Positions 8,698 through 16,920 of a DNA stretch of 64,000 nucleotides are shown here, one piece after another (within the stretch, counting starts at the first letter, position 1; the number at the start of each line of letters is the position of its first letter). Source of the DNA: SCTM01 sp965279655 (GTDB lineage Bacteria; Pseudomonadota; Alphaproteobacteria; Rhodospirillales; Rhodospirillaceae); the NCBI GenBank assembly GCA_965279655.1, contig OZ257255.1, positions 248,001-312,000 on the forward strand, given 5' to 3'. The notes beneath the pieces were generated by a model that saw only the letters and a list, made by a program, of their open reading frames with translations, was not told the origin of the DNA and searched no databases. Made by a program: the position numbers and the translations under genes.

Positions 8698-9840
8698 ATG
8701 AAGTTCCTGCCGCTGATCTGGGCCGGCCTGTGGCGAAAGCCTTTGCGCGCGCTCCTGACGCTGATGGCGGTGGTGACCGCGTTCCTGTCGCTGGGGTTAT
8801 TGGGATTTGTCGACAGCGGATTCAGGCAGCTGGTGAACAATTCCCGCGAAGACCGCCTCATGATCGCACCGGCGTTCGCGGCGCAAATTTCCCAGGCTGC
8901 CGTTGATCAGCTGCGTGCAATGCCGGAGATCAAGCATCTGGCGGCACTGGGAATCGTTGGTGGCACATTTCAGGCAGGCCGCGAGAACTTGAGCGTCCAG
9001 TTCACCGACGACGCCTATTTCGATCTCCGCGACGACCTGATCATTTCGCCGGCCCAGCGCAAGGAACTCGCCGAAACACCCACCGGTGTCGTCATCAGCC
9101 CGAGCGTCGCGCGCCGCTATGCTCTGAAAGCCGGCGACACCTTCACCATTACTTCCGTGCTGGGCGTCCGCCGCGACGGGAGCCACATTTGGACTCTTCA
9201 GGTGGTCGCCGTCGTTCCGAGCAAAGTGAAAGAGGATGACTTTCTCGCCATTGGGAACCACAGTTACTACAAGGAGGAGCGCGCCGCGAACCGGACCGGG
9301 TACTTCCGGGTTTGGGTTCAGATCGTCGACGGGTCGAAGGCGTCCGCGCTCGCGAAGGAGATCGACCGGACTTTCGGCAACTCGCCCTCTCCGACACGGA
9401 CCGTGTCCGAACGCGCCATGCTTCAAGCGGGTTCGCAGAGCCTGGGTGACATTCATCTGTTCATCAACGTCGTGTCCGGCGCCGTTCTTTTCGTCCTTCT
9501 GCTCCTGACGGCGAACACGCTTGCCCAATCCGTGCGCGAACGCACCGGCGAATTCGCCGTGATGCATGCGCTGGGCTACACGCGCGCCGATACGATCACG
9601 ATCGTCTGCGCGGAGGCGGTCCTCCTCTGCCTGGTCGGCGCCACGCTCGGCCTTGCGCTATCGGTGCCGATTGCGCCGATGTTGGCCCGGGTCGCGGATC
9701 TCCCGAGTCCGAAGGGAATCCAGTGGAGCACCCTGAGCCTGGGACTTGCGGTCGCGGTGCTCACCGGAGGCATCAGCAGCGCGTTGCCGATGCAGCGGCT
9801 GCGCCGCTTCTCCGTTATCGACGTGCTCGCGGGACGATGA
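8698..9840 (+). CDS. FtsX/MacB-type ABC transporter permease 1
   Basis: Inner-membrane permease of 380 residues. There is one N-terminal membrane segment (ALLTLMAVVTAFLSLGLLGF, about 18-37), a periplasmic domain of about 220 residues, then three C-terminal segments (VSGAVLFVLLLLTANTLA; AEAVLLCLVGATLGLALS; LSLGLAVAVLTGGISSAL). The motif ERTGEFAVMHALGYTR before the third helix is the classic FtsX-domain cytoplasmic loop. It is the MacB-like architecture without the ATPase. Its stop codon overlaps the start of a second permease (ATGA), so the two are translated together and probably form a heterodimer. No ATPase or periplasmic adaptor is adjacent in this window. Confidence 0.9.
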   Translation: MKFLPLIWAGLWRKPLRALLTLMAVVTAFLSLGLLGFVDSGFRQLVNNSREDRLMIAPAFAAQISQAAVDQLRAMPEIKHLAALGIVGGTFQAGRENLSVQFTDDAYFDLRDDLIISPAQRKELAETPTGVVISPSVARRYALKAGDTFTITSVLGVRRDGSHIWTLQVVAVVPSKVKEDDFLAIGNHSYYKEERAANRTGYFRVWVQIVDGSKASALAKEIDRTFGNSPSPTRTVSERAMLQAGSQSLGDIHLFINVVSGAVLFVLLLLTANTLAQSVRERTGEFAVMHALGYTRADTITIVCAEAVLLCLVGATLGLALSVPIAPMLARVADLPSPKGIQWSTLSLGLAVAVLTGGISSALPMQRLRRFSVIDVLAGR

Positions 9841-11021
9841 CCTTGGCTTTCGGAACCCAATCCGCGACGTCGTTTCGCCTCGCCCTGCAGACGCTTCCGC
9901 AACGATTGGGCCCGTCACTCATCATTGTCCTGAGCATGGCCTGCGTGGTGATCATCCTGATCAGCGTTCAGGCGCTGCAGGCCGGATTCGCGCAAGCCGT
10001 CTACAAGGGGGCATCGCCGGATCGGGCCATCGTGGTCGGCAAAGGCAGCGCCCACGCCAATATGCTTTGGGTCGCCACCGTGAACCGCGCCGACGCGCTC
10101 ACAATCATGGATACGCCGGGGATCAAACGGGACGCGGAAGGCGCCCCGGTCGCGGTTGAAACGCTCCTGTCGTACACGCCAGTAGAGAAGAAGCGGGATG
10201 GATTCAACACCTCCACCTCGCTGCTGGGCGTCGGGCCACAGGGCGACAAGGTCTGGCCGGAGCGCACCCTGGTCAGCGGCCGCATGTATGCCGCCGGCAA
10301 ACGCGAAATCATCGTGGGGCAGCGGGCGCAGGCGGAGTTTGTCGGCTTGAACGAGGGCGATACCGTTGCCTTGCCAGGAAGCGAGTGGACCGTCGTCGGC
10401 ACTTTCGCGGCCAATGGCTCAAACCTGGAATCGTTCATGATGACGGATGCGGATACCCTCATGTCCGCTCTGCGCAAGCCCGCCTACAATTACATCACGG
10501 TCGTTCTTGAGAATCCCGCTGACCTCGGCCGCCTCACGGATGCGCTCACCACCAACCCGGCGCTGAACGTCGAGACCGTCTCGGAATTGGCGCTCGCGGA
10601 GGAAACGACGCGCGGGCTGACCAACTTCCTCGGGATGGTGAGCGTGATTCTGGGCAGCTTGATGTCGGCGGGCGCAATCTTCGGCGCGCTCAACACGATG
10701 TACTCCGCCGTGGCCGATCGCCGCCGCGAAATCGGCACCTTGCGCGCGCTCGGGTTCGCGCCGGTGCCGATCATGGTCTCCGTCGTCTTGGAAGCGCTGA
10801 TCCTTGCGCTTCTCGGCGCTTTGCTGGGCACTCTCAGCTCGTGGATGCTATTCGACGGTACGACGCGTTTGATCGGCGGCAGCGTCATCGCCATGGCGGT
10901 CACCTCACGCGCGGTTCTGATGGCGCTTGCCGTCGCCTGCGCGGTGGCTCTTCTCGGCGGTTTATTTCCCGCGCTCCGCGCAGCGCGGATGCCGATTGTC
11001 GAGGCGCTAAGGGCGACCTAG
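9837..11021 (+). CDS. FtsX/MacB-type ABC transporter permease 2
   Basis: Second permease of the pair, 394 residues from the ATG that overlaps the upstream stop (ATGA). The layout is the same: one N-terminal membrane helix (LIIVLSMACVVIILISVQAL), a large periplasmic domain (about 55-260), and three C-terminal helices. The FtsX loop signature DRRREIGTLRALGFAP lies between helices 2 and 3. The C-terminus ARMPIVEALRAT is typical. With its partner it would form the membrane part of a type VII (mechanotransmission-type) ABC system such as MacB or LolCDE relatives; substrate unknown. The needed ATPase is not encoded next to it. A promoter for the next gene begins 26 nt after its stop. Confidence 0.9.
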   Translation: MTLAFGTQSATSFRLALQTLPQRLGPSLIIVLSMACVVIILISVQALQAGFAQAVYKGASPDRAIVVGKGSAHANMLWVATVNRADALTIMDTPGIKRDAEGAPVAVETLLSYTPVEKKRDGFNTSTSLLGVGPQGDKVWPERTLVSGRMYAAGKREIIVGQRAQAEFVGLNEGDTVALPGSEWTVVGTFAANGSNLESFMMTDADTLMSALRKPAYNYITVVLENPADLGRLTDALTTNPALNVETVSELALAEETTRGLTNFLGMVSVILGSLMSAGAIFGALNTMYSAVADRRREIGTLRALGFAPVPIMVSVVLEALILALLGALLGTLSSWMLFDGTTRLIGGSVIAMAVTSRAVLMALAVACAVALLGGLFPALRAARMPIVEALRAT

Positions 11022-11447
11022 ACCACGAACCGCACACACCGCGACCTTTGACGCCCGCTCACCCCCGCGCTATGTTCTATGTTTGTTCTTTCGAGCATAG
11101 CGCATGTCCTCACGCCCGCAGATTTCCCGGAAATCCCCCGCGCGTATTCAGCGCGTACCTGTGCGCGGGCGCGGAACCCGGTTTTCCGCCCTCCAACCGA
11201 TTCGTCGGCCCCCTTCGCGCCACTCCGGGCCGGAATTTCCACCGCCTATATACCGCCATAACATGCGGTGGACGCCGGGCCCTGCCGCCCCCGTGGCCGC
11301 AGTTATCCCCAGGGACTGGCCAAAACCGGCCCCTCACTCTAGAACATCGCCTCCTAAACCCCCGGCCCGCCGCTTGGATCGCCCCCTTACTTGCCTTTGG
11401 GGCCGTCCCTGGCAGGCGCCGCCGGCATTGCCTATTTGAGGCCCGTG
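11022..11447 (+). other. Long non-coding region (aroG leader)
   Basis: About 425 bp without a convincing gene. It contains the promoter module at 11031-11076, a hairpin-forming GCGCGTATTCAGCGCGT motif at about 11140-11156 that recurs three times upstream of ispG, and several GC-rich inverted repeats. A structured 5' leader or a small RNA gene is possible; neither can be shown from sequence alone. Confidence 0.45.
11031..11076 (+). promoter_or_regulatory. Promoter module upstream of aroG leader
   Basis: TTGACG (11048-11053), 17-bp spacer, TATGTT (11071-11076). The stretch before the -35 box, CGCACACACCGCGACC, recurs before TTGACG boxes at 50696 and 56489. Transcription would start near 11083, giving a leader of about 365 nt before aroG. 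Confidence 0.55.
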
Positions 11448-12848
11448 ATGGCGAAGACGACCGCGCAGAAGTGGAGCCGCGACAGCTGGCGCTCCAAGCC
11501 CATTGAGCAGGTGCCGGTGTATCCGGACGCCGCCGCTCTGGCTGCGGTCGAGAAGACGCTGCAGAACTATCCGCCGCTGGTGTTCGCGGGCGAGGCCCGC
11601 CGCCTGAAGACCGCGCTCGCGAAGGTCTCCGAGGGCAAGGCGTTCCTGCTCCAGGGCGGCGACTGCGCGGAAAGCTTCGCGGAGTTCCACCCCAACAACA
11701 TCCGCGACACCTTCCGCGTGTTGCTGCAGATGGCCGTGGTGCTCACCTACGGCGGCGCGCTGCCGATCGTGAAGGTCGGCCGCCTGGCCGGCCAGTTCGC
11801 CAAGCCGCGTTCCTCGCCGGATGAGACCATCGATGGTGTCACGCTGCCGTCCTATCGCGGCGACAACATCAACGGCATGGAGTTCACCTCCGCCGCGCGC
11901 ATCCCCGATCCGGCGCGCATGGTGCAGGCGTACAACCAGTCCGCCGCCACGCTCAACCTGCTGCGCGCCTTCGCGCAGGGCGGCTACGCGGACCTGCACA
12001 AGGTCCACCAGTGGACGCTTGGTTTCACGGGCACCGAACAGGCCGCGGAATACGCGCGCTTCGCCAACCGCATCCAGGAAACCCTCGAGTTCATGGAAGC
12101 CTGCGGCCTCACCGGCGAAACCGTGCCGCAGATCCGCGAGACCGAGTTCTACACCTCGCACGAGGCGCTGCTGCTGCCCTACGAAGAGGCGCTGACGCGC
12201 AACGATTCCACCACGGGCCAATGGTACGGCTGCTCCGCCCACTTCCTGTGGATCGGCGAGCGCACGCGCCAGCTCGATCACGCCCACGTGGAATTCATGC
12301 GCGGCATCCAGAACCCCATCGGCGTGAAGGCCGGTCCCAAGACCACGCCCGACGAACTGCTGGGCTTGATCGATGCGCTCAATCCGCAGAACGAGGCCGG
12401 CCGCCTCACCGTCATCACCCGCATGGGGGCGGAGCGTCTGTCCGAACACCTGCCGACCCTGCTGCGCGCCATCGCCCGCGAGGGCAAGAAGGTCGTGTGG
12501 GTGTGCGATCCCATGCACGCCAACACCATCAAGGCGGCCTCGGGCTACAAGACGCGCCCGTTCGACAAGATCCTCGCCGAGGTGAAGGCGTTCTTCGCCG
12601 TGCACCGCGCCGAAGGAACCCATCCGGGCGGCGTCCACTTCGAGATGACCGGCACGGACGTCACCGAATGCACCGGCGGCAGCCAAGGCGTCACGGAAGC
12701 CAGCCTGGGCGATCGCTACCACACCCACTGCGACCCGCGCCTGAACGCGGCGCAGGCGCTGGAGCTTGCCTTCCTCATGGCCCAAAACCTCCGCGACGAA
12801 CGCCGCCACTTGCAGGCCGCCGCCGCGAAGGATGCCGTGGCTGGTTAG
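11448..12848 (+). CDS. aroG: Class II 3-deoxy-7-phosphoheptulonate synthase
   Basis: First enzyme of the shikimate pathway, condensing phosphoenolpyruvate and erythrose 4-phosphate to DAHP. The 466-residue product belongs to the class II (plant/Mycobacterium) type. Recognisable blocks are the N-terminal WSRDSWRSKP, LLQGGDCAESFAEF with the metal-ligand cysteine, VGRLAGQFAKPRS, PSYRGDNING, the region around GIQNPIGVKAGPKTTPDEL, VVWVCDPMHANT, and GGVHFEMTGTDVTECTGGSQ near the C-terminus. The ATG at 11448 was chosen because homologues begin MAKTT/W..; the 19 residues upstream in frame look non-coding. Class II enzymes may be feedback-regulated by aromatic amino acids. It lies behind an unusually long leader and is followed by palindromic repeats. 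Confidence 0.95.
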   Translation: MAKTTAQKWSRDSWRSKPIEQVPVYPDAAALAAVEKTLQNYPPLVFAGEARRLKTALAKVSEGKAFLLQGGDCAESFAEFHPNNIRDTFRVLLQMAVVLTYGGALPIVKVGRLAGQFAKPRSSPDETIDGVTLPSYRGDNINGMEFTSAARIPDPARMVQAYNQSAATLNLLRAFAQGGYADLHKVHQWTLGFTGTEQAAEYARFANRIQETLEFMEACGLTGETVPQIRETEFYTSHEALLLPYEEALTRNDSTTGQWYGCSAHFLWIGERTRQLDHAHVEFMRGIQNPIGVKAGPKTTPDELLGLIDALNPQNEAGRLTVITRMGAERLSEHLPTLLRAIAREGKKVVWVCDPMHANTIKAASGYKTRPFDKILAEVKAFFAVHRAEGTHPGGVHFEMTGTDVTECTGGSQGVTEASLGDRYHTHCDPRLNAAQALELAFLMAQNLRDERRHLQAAAAKDAVAG

Positions 12849-12862
12849 GAAGTAACAAAACC

Positions 12863-12953
12863 CCTGGATGCTCGCGATCCTTCGGATCGCAAGCATGACG
12901 GCGGCGTAGCGTAAGTTTTTCGTCATCCTTGGCCCGCAGGGCCGAGGATCCAG
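12863..12953. repeat. Palindromic intergenic repeat, type B, copy 1
   Basis: Two hairpins between aroG and nadE: one around GCGATCCTTCGGATCGC (12874-12890) framed by CCTGGATGCT and AAGCATGACG, and one CGTCATCCTTGGCCC / GGGCCGAGGATCCAG (12921-12952). The same design recurs at 27898-28013. It probably ends or attenuates aroG transcription. Confidence 0.7.
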
Positions 12954-12984
12954 AGTTTTAGGTTTCTGGTTTGCGCGGATCACA

Positions 12985-14640
12985 GTGACCGACTCCCTCA
13001 CCATCGCGCTCGCGCAGATCAATCCCACCGTCGGCGACGTCGACGGCAACGTCGCGCGCCTCATTGAGGCCCGCGCCGCCGCGAAGGGCGCCGATCTCGT
13101 CGCCTTCCCCGAACTCTGCGTCAGCGGCTACCCGCCGGAGGATTTGGTGTATCGCGAGTCCTTCCTCGACACGGTGAAAGCCGGCGTCGAGAAACTCGCC
13201 GCATCCACCGCCGATGGCGGCCCCGCGCTCCTTGTCGGCGCGCCCTGGCGCGACAATGGAAAAACCCACAACGCCGCCCTCCTGCTCGACGGCGGCAAGA
13301 TCGCCGGCATCCGCTTCAAGCATCATCTCCCGAACTACGGCGTGTTCGACGAAGCCCGCGTGTTCACGCCGGGCCCGGCACCGGGTCCGATGATCTTCCG
13401 CGACGTCCGTCTCGGCGTGATGGTCTGCGAAGACATGTGGTTCGAGGACGTGGCGGAAACGCTCGCTGAATCCGGCGCGGAACTGCTGATCGTCCCGAAC
13501 GGCTCGCCCTTCGAATTGGACAAGCCGGACTTCCGCCTGAACCACGCCGTCGCGCGTGTGACGGAGTCGGGTCTTCCGCTGATCTACGTCAATCAGATGA
13601 GCGGCCAGGATGATCTGGTGTTCGACGGATCGAGCTTCGTCCTCAACGCCGACCGCTCCCTTGCGATCCAACTCCCGGCGTGGACCACCAACGTCACGCT
13701 GACCACATGGACACGCACCGGCAAGTCCTGGACCTGCGCGCCGCAAGCACTCGCGGCCCCGCTGGATCGCTTGGAGAACGTCTATCAAGCCATGGTCCTG
13801 GGCCTGCGCGACTACGTCACCAAGAACCGTTTCCCCGGCGTCGTGCTCGGCCTGTCCGGCGGCATCGACAGCGCGCTCGCCGCCGCCGTCGCCGCCGATG
13901 CGCTGGGGCCTGACAAAGTCCACTGCGTGATGATGCCGTCGCCCTACACGTCCCAGGAAAGCCTGGACGACGCGGCCGCCGTGGCGAAGCTGCTGGGCGT
14001 GAAGCTCGACAACGTCTCCATCGCCCCGGCCATGAACGCCTACTACGCGATGCTGAAACCGCTGTTCGCCGGCGTGCAGGCCGACATCACGGAAGAGAAC
14101 CTGCAATCCCGCGCGCGCGGCATGACGCTCATGGCGCTGTCGAACAAGTTCGGCAAGATGGTGCTCTCCACCGGCAACAAGAGCGAGATGTCCACCGGCT
14201 ACGCCACACTCTACGGCGACATGTGCGGCGGCTACGCGGTGCTGAAGGATGTCTACAAGACCACCGTGTTCGCCGTGTGCCGCTGGCGCAATGCGCACAA
14301 GCCCGCCGGCGCGTTCGGTCCGTCCGGCCCCGTGATGCCGGAAAACGTCATCACCAAGCCGCCGACCGCCGAACTCAAGCCGAACCAGAAAGACCAAGAC
14401 ACCTTGCCGCCGTACGACGAGTTGGACGGCATCCTGCGCGGCCTGATCGAGGGCCAGCTCGGCATCAAGGCCGTGGCGGCGAAGGGCTACGACGAAGCGA
14501 CCGTGCGGCGCGTCTACAAGATGCTGAAGACCGCCGAGTACAAGCGCCGCCAGGCGCCGCCGGGTGTGAAGATCACCCACATCGCGTTCGGGCGCGACTA
14601 CCGCTACCCGATCACCAACGGCTTCAACGACCTCGGCTAG
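12985..14640 (+). CDS. nadE: Glutamine-dependent NAD+ synthase
   Basis: Last step of NAD synthesis: amidation of nicotinate adenine dinucleotide with ammonia from glutamine. The 551-residue protein has an N-terminal nitrilase-type glutaminase domain with the Glu-Lys-Cys triad (FPELCVSGY; FKHHLPNYGVFDE; MVCEDMW at about 148-154). The C-terminal synthetase domain has the PP-loop LGLSGGIDSALAAA (about 290) and the LSTGNKSEMSTGYATLYGD segment. The start is GTG at 12985, directly before the first strand of the nitrilase fold. Residues of the C-terminal domain channel ammonia between sites. It is followed after 11 nt by a small gene with a perfect AGGAGG, so the two are likely one transcript. Confidence 0.97.
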   Translation: MTDSLTIALAQINPTVGDVDGNVARLIEARAAAKGADLVAFPELCVSGYPPEDLVYRESFLDTVKAGVEKLAASTADGGPALLVGAPWRDNGKTHNAALLLDGGKIAGIRFKHHLPNYGVFDEARVFTPGPAPGPMIFRDVRLGVMVCEDMWFEDVAETLAESGAELLIVPNGSPFELDKPDFRLNHAVARVTESGLPLIYVNQMSGQDDLVFDGSSFVLNADRSLAIQLPAWTTNVTLTTWTRTGKSWTCAPQALAAPLDRLENVYQAMVLGLRDYVTKNRFPGVVLGLSGGIDSALAAAVAADALGPDKVHCVMMPSPYTSQESLDDAAAVAKLLGVKLDNVSIAPAMNAYYAMLKPLFAGVQADITEENLQSRARGMTLMALSNKFGKMVLSTGNKSEMSTGYATLYGDMCGGYAVLKDVYKTTVFAVCRWRNAHKPAGAFGPSGPVMPENVITKPPTAELKPNQKDQDTLPPYDELDGILRGLIEGQLGIKAVAAKGYDEATVRRVYKMLKTAEYKRRQAPPGVKITHIAFGRDYRYPITNGFNDLG

Positions 14641-14651
14641 AGGAGGCTCCC

Positions 14652-15074
14652 GTGCCTGCTGTGTATGTTGCTCAAAGCCCGGCCCAGCAGGAATGGGGCA
14701 GCGATGTCGGCATCAGCAAAGACATCTACAAGGTCGGCCTCGCGGATGGCGACGGCGATGCCGCCGCGAAGGCGGCGGTGGAAGCGCTCAATGCCGACAA
14801 GGCCTGCGGCCAGACCGATTGGCAGCTAATCGGCACGAAGGACGTCGAGATCGACAGCGAGGAGGCGGTGATCGCCAAGCTCGCCGACCGGCAGAAGATG
14901 ATCGATCCCAACTACTATCCCAAGCTCAAGGGCGTGAAGGGGATCTTCAAGGTCAACGTGCGCAATGTCGAAGCGCATATCGTCATCAAGAACACCATGG
15001 ACGGCAAAGCCTCCAAGGTGCCGAAGCTGAAACCCAAGGACATCGCCGCCTATCTGCTCTCCGCGCTTGCCTGA
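14652..15074 (+). CDS. Conserved small protein of unknown function downstream of nadE
   Basis: The GTG at 14652 sits 5 nt after AGGAGG (14641-14646) and gives a 140-residue protein. It starts PAVYVAQSPAQQEWG, then KDIYKVGLADGDGD. This Tyr-Val ... Tyr-Lys-Val-Gly spacing faintly recalls GIY-YIG/T5orf172 domains, but the catalytic residues are not evident, so I do not assign it. The C-terminal part is rich in Lys and ends KPKDIAAYLLSALA. No signal peptide or membrane segment is visible, so it is probably cytosolic. It lies 11 nt after nadE and is probably co-transcribed. Confidence 0.75.
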   Translation: MPAVYVAQSPAQQEWGSDVGISKDIYKVGLADGDGDAAAKAAVEALNADKACGQTDWQLIGTKDVEIDSEEAVIAKLADRQKMIDPNYYPKLKGVKGIFKVNVRNVEAHIVIKNTMDGKASKVPKLKPKDIAAYLLSALA

Positions 15075-15215
15075 GAAACATGGCGACATCGTGGCATCCC
15101 CGTGTCGATGACACGGTTGCCGCGAAAGCCGGGTATCGAAAATTCTGCATACCGTCCGCTTCTCCGCCCGCATAAATTGATCGTGCAAGCCGGAATTCAG
15201 ACAGTGGATGTAGTC

Positions 15216-15920
15216 ATGACGAAGTATCTCGCGATCGGCGCCTTGGCGCTGTTGTCCTTCACCTCGGCGGCGCAAGCCGATCCCGGGTTCTACGGCGATC
15301 TGCGCGGCGGCGCCGCCATGGTCGACAACATGTTCTCCGCCGACCGCCTCACGGACCTCGCGATCAACCCGCGCACCGGCTGGTCGCTGCAAGGCGGCGT
15401 CGGCTACCGCTTCGATGCGCCGCTCCGCGTCGAGCTTCAGGCCGGCTATCAGCACAGCAACGTGCGCGCGACGTATCGCGAACTCGTCCAGGTCACGATC
15501 CCCTGCGGCACCGTGCCTGCGCAGCCGTGTCTTGATCCGAACGTCACCGGCTCCGTCAAAGGCCCGAGCGTGTTCGCCATGGGCTACTACGACCTGCCGC
15601 TCGGCGATCGTCTCACGCTCTCCCTGGGCGCCGGCGTCGGCGCGCAGCGGGTCGATGTCGAACTCCGCACCATCGCCCGCATGAATAGCGGCACCTCGTC
15701 GCAGTTCAGCATCGTGGACGCGGGCGACACCGTGTTCGCCGGCCGGGGCGCTGCGGAACTCGCTTACAACGTGGGCCCGGTCGACCTGACCGTCGGCTAC
15801 AGCTTCACCCGCACCGGCAAGGCGACCTTGCCGGTGAAGGGGGCCTACATCCCGACGTCCTCGTTCTCCGACAACCTGTCGACCCACCAGATCACGGGCG
15901 GGGTGCGCTTCACCTTCTAG
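15216..15920 (+). CDS. Small outer-membrane beta-barrel protein
   Basis: Porin/OmpA-barrel-like protein of 234 residues. The signal peptide is YLAIGALALLSFTSAAQA (about 4-21). The mature part alternates hydrophobic and polar residues in strands (FYGDLRGGAAMVD, WSLQGGVGYRFDAPLRVELQ, VDLTVGYSFTR) and ends in ITGGVRFTF, whose C-terminal phenylalanine is the signal for outer-membrane insertion. Length fits an 8-strand barrel of the Omp25/OMP_b-brl class. One cysteine pair (PCG..PCLD) in an extracellular loop could form a disulfide. There is no OmpA peptidoglycan-binding domain. The ATG at 15216 was chosen for the signal peptide; a longer frame exists but is not protein-like. Confidence 0.85.
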   Translation: MTKYLAIGALALLSFTSAAQADPGFYGDLRGGAAMVDNMFSADRLTDLAINPRTGWSLQGGVGYRFDAPLRVELQAGYQHSNVRATYRELVQVTIPCGTVPAQPCLDPNVTGSVKGPSVFAMGYYDLPLGDRLTLSLGAGVGAQRVDVELRTIARMNSGTSSQFSIVDAGDTVFAGRGAAELAYNVGPVDLTVGYSFTRTGKATLPVKGAYIPTSSFSDNLSTHQITGGVRFTF

Positions 15921-15937
15921 GCCGCTATCATGGGTGC

Positions 15938-16780
15938 ATGACAACGTTCAAACGCAGCGCCCAAGAGAAGGGCCGCCTCCCACCAGCGCCGGTGCACAAC
16001 GCACCGGCGGTGATCCTCGTTGAGCCGCAGCTCGCCGAGAACATGGGCACCACCGCCCGCGCCATGATGAACTGCGGCCTGTCCGATCTTCGCCTTGTCG
16101 ATCCGAAAGAGGATTGGCTGAGCGAGCGGGCGCTCGCCGCCTGTTCCGGCGCTGACCGCATCCTCGAACAGGCGCGCCGCTTCGTCTCCACCGAAGAGGC
16201 TCTGGCCGATCTCGAGATGGTCTACGCCACCACCGCCCGCCGCCGCGAAATGACCAAGCCCGTCATGACCGCCCGCGCCGCCGCCACCCACATGCGCGAT
16301 CAGGGCGACCGCAAGCTGGGCCTTCTGTTCGGCCGCGAGCGTTCCGGTCTCACCAACCACGAGATCGCGCTCACCAACGTCCTGGTGGAGGTGCCGCTCA
16401 ATCCGGAGCACTCCTCCCTCAATCTCGCCCAGGCCGTGCTGCTGGTCGGCTACGAGTGGTTCACCGCGGCCTACACCGGTCCGGACGCACTGGTGACCGC
16501 GCGCACCCAACTCGCCGACAAGGCGGAGATGGAGGGGCTGTTCAAGCACCTGGAGGAGGAGCTCACCATCTGCGGCTTCCTGCGCAACGACGAAATGAAG
16601 CCGGCCATGATCATCAACCTCCGCAACATGCTCCAGCGGACCGAACTCACCCAGCAGGAGTGCCGCACCTTTCACGGCATCATCAAGGAATTGCGCTACG
16701 GTCGGCGCCCCGACCGCCCCGTCCGCCAGCCCGGATACGCGAACGAGAGCAATAAGCATTTGAAAACGCTGGATAAATAG
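15938..16780 (+). CDS. trmJ: tRNA (cytidine/uridine-2'-O-)-methyltransferase TrmJ
   Basis: SPOUT-class methyltransferase that 2'-O-methylates position 32 of several tRNAs. The 280-residue protein shows the knotted SAM-binding fold motifs in order: NMGTTARAMMNCGL (about 34-47), LLFGRERSGLTNHEIAL (about 130) and LNLAQAVLLVGYEW (about 161). The extended C-terminus with NLRNMLQRTELTQQE is characteristic of TrmJ rather than of other SpoU enzymes. The start ATG is 18 nt after the barrel gene stop. It precedes rpsD, consistent with a block of translation genes. Confidence 0.9.
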   Translation: MTTFKRSAQEKGRLPPAPVHNAPAVILVEPQLAENMGTTARAMMNCGLSDLRLVDPKEDWLSERALAACSGADRILEQARRFVSTEEALADLEMVYATTARRREMTKPVMTARAAATHMRDQGDRKLGLLFGRERSGLTNHEIALTNVLVEVPLNPEHSSLNLAQAVLLVGYEWFTAAYTGPDALVTARTQLADKAEMEGLFKHLEEELTICGFLRNDEMKPAMIINLRNMLQRTELTQQECRTFHGIIKELRYGRRPDRPVRQPGYANESNKHLKTLDK

Positions 16781-16795
16781 GGCCAAAGGCCCGGT

Positions 16796-16823
16796 TTGAC
16801 TTCACTTCCGCGATCCCTATACT
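16796..16823 (+). promoter_or_regulatory. Sigma70-type promoter of rpsD
   Basis: TTGACT (16796-16801), 16-bp spacer, TATACT (16818-16823): a strong match, as expected for a ribosomal protein gene. The start of transcription would be near 16830, giving a leader of about 90 nt. Confidence 0.75.
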
Positions 16824-16848
16824 CCGCCCGCTTTCACTTCCGGGAACG

Positions 16849-16882
16849 AGATGGCTTAAGCCATCCGGCTCGCTTGAGCCCT
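16849..16882 (+). promoter_or_regulatory. Structured rpsD leader
   Basis: ATGGCTTAAGCCAT at 16851-16864 is a perfect 14-bp palindrome, and GGCTC (16867-16871) pairs with GAGCC (16876-16880) right after it. They lie in the rpsD 5' leader. Autogenous control by S4 is known in other bacteria; whether this leader does so is inference. Confidence 0.45.
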
Positions 16883-16920
16883 ACCGGGACAAAAACAACA
16901 AATGAAACAGGATCAACGAG

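Noticed and set aside
11104..11439. Small plus-strand frames in the aroG leader
   Set aside because: Proline/arginine-rich translations without ribosome-binding sites or family features; better seen as a non-coding leader.
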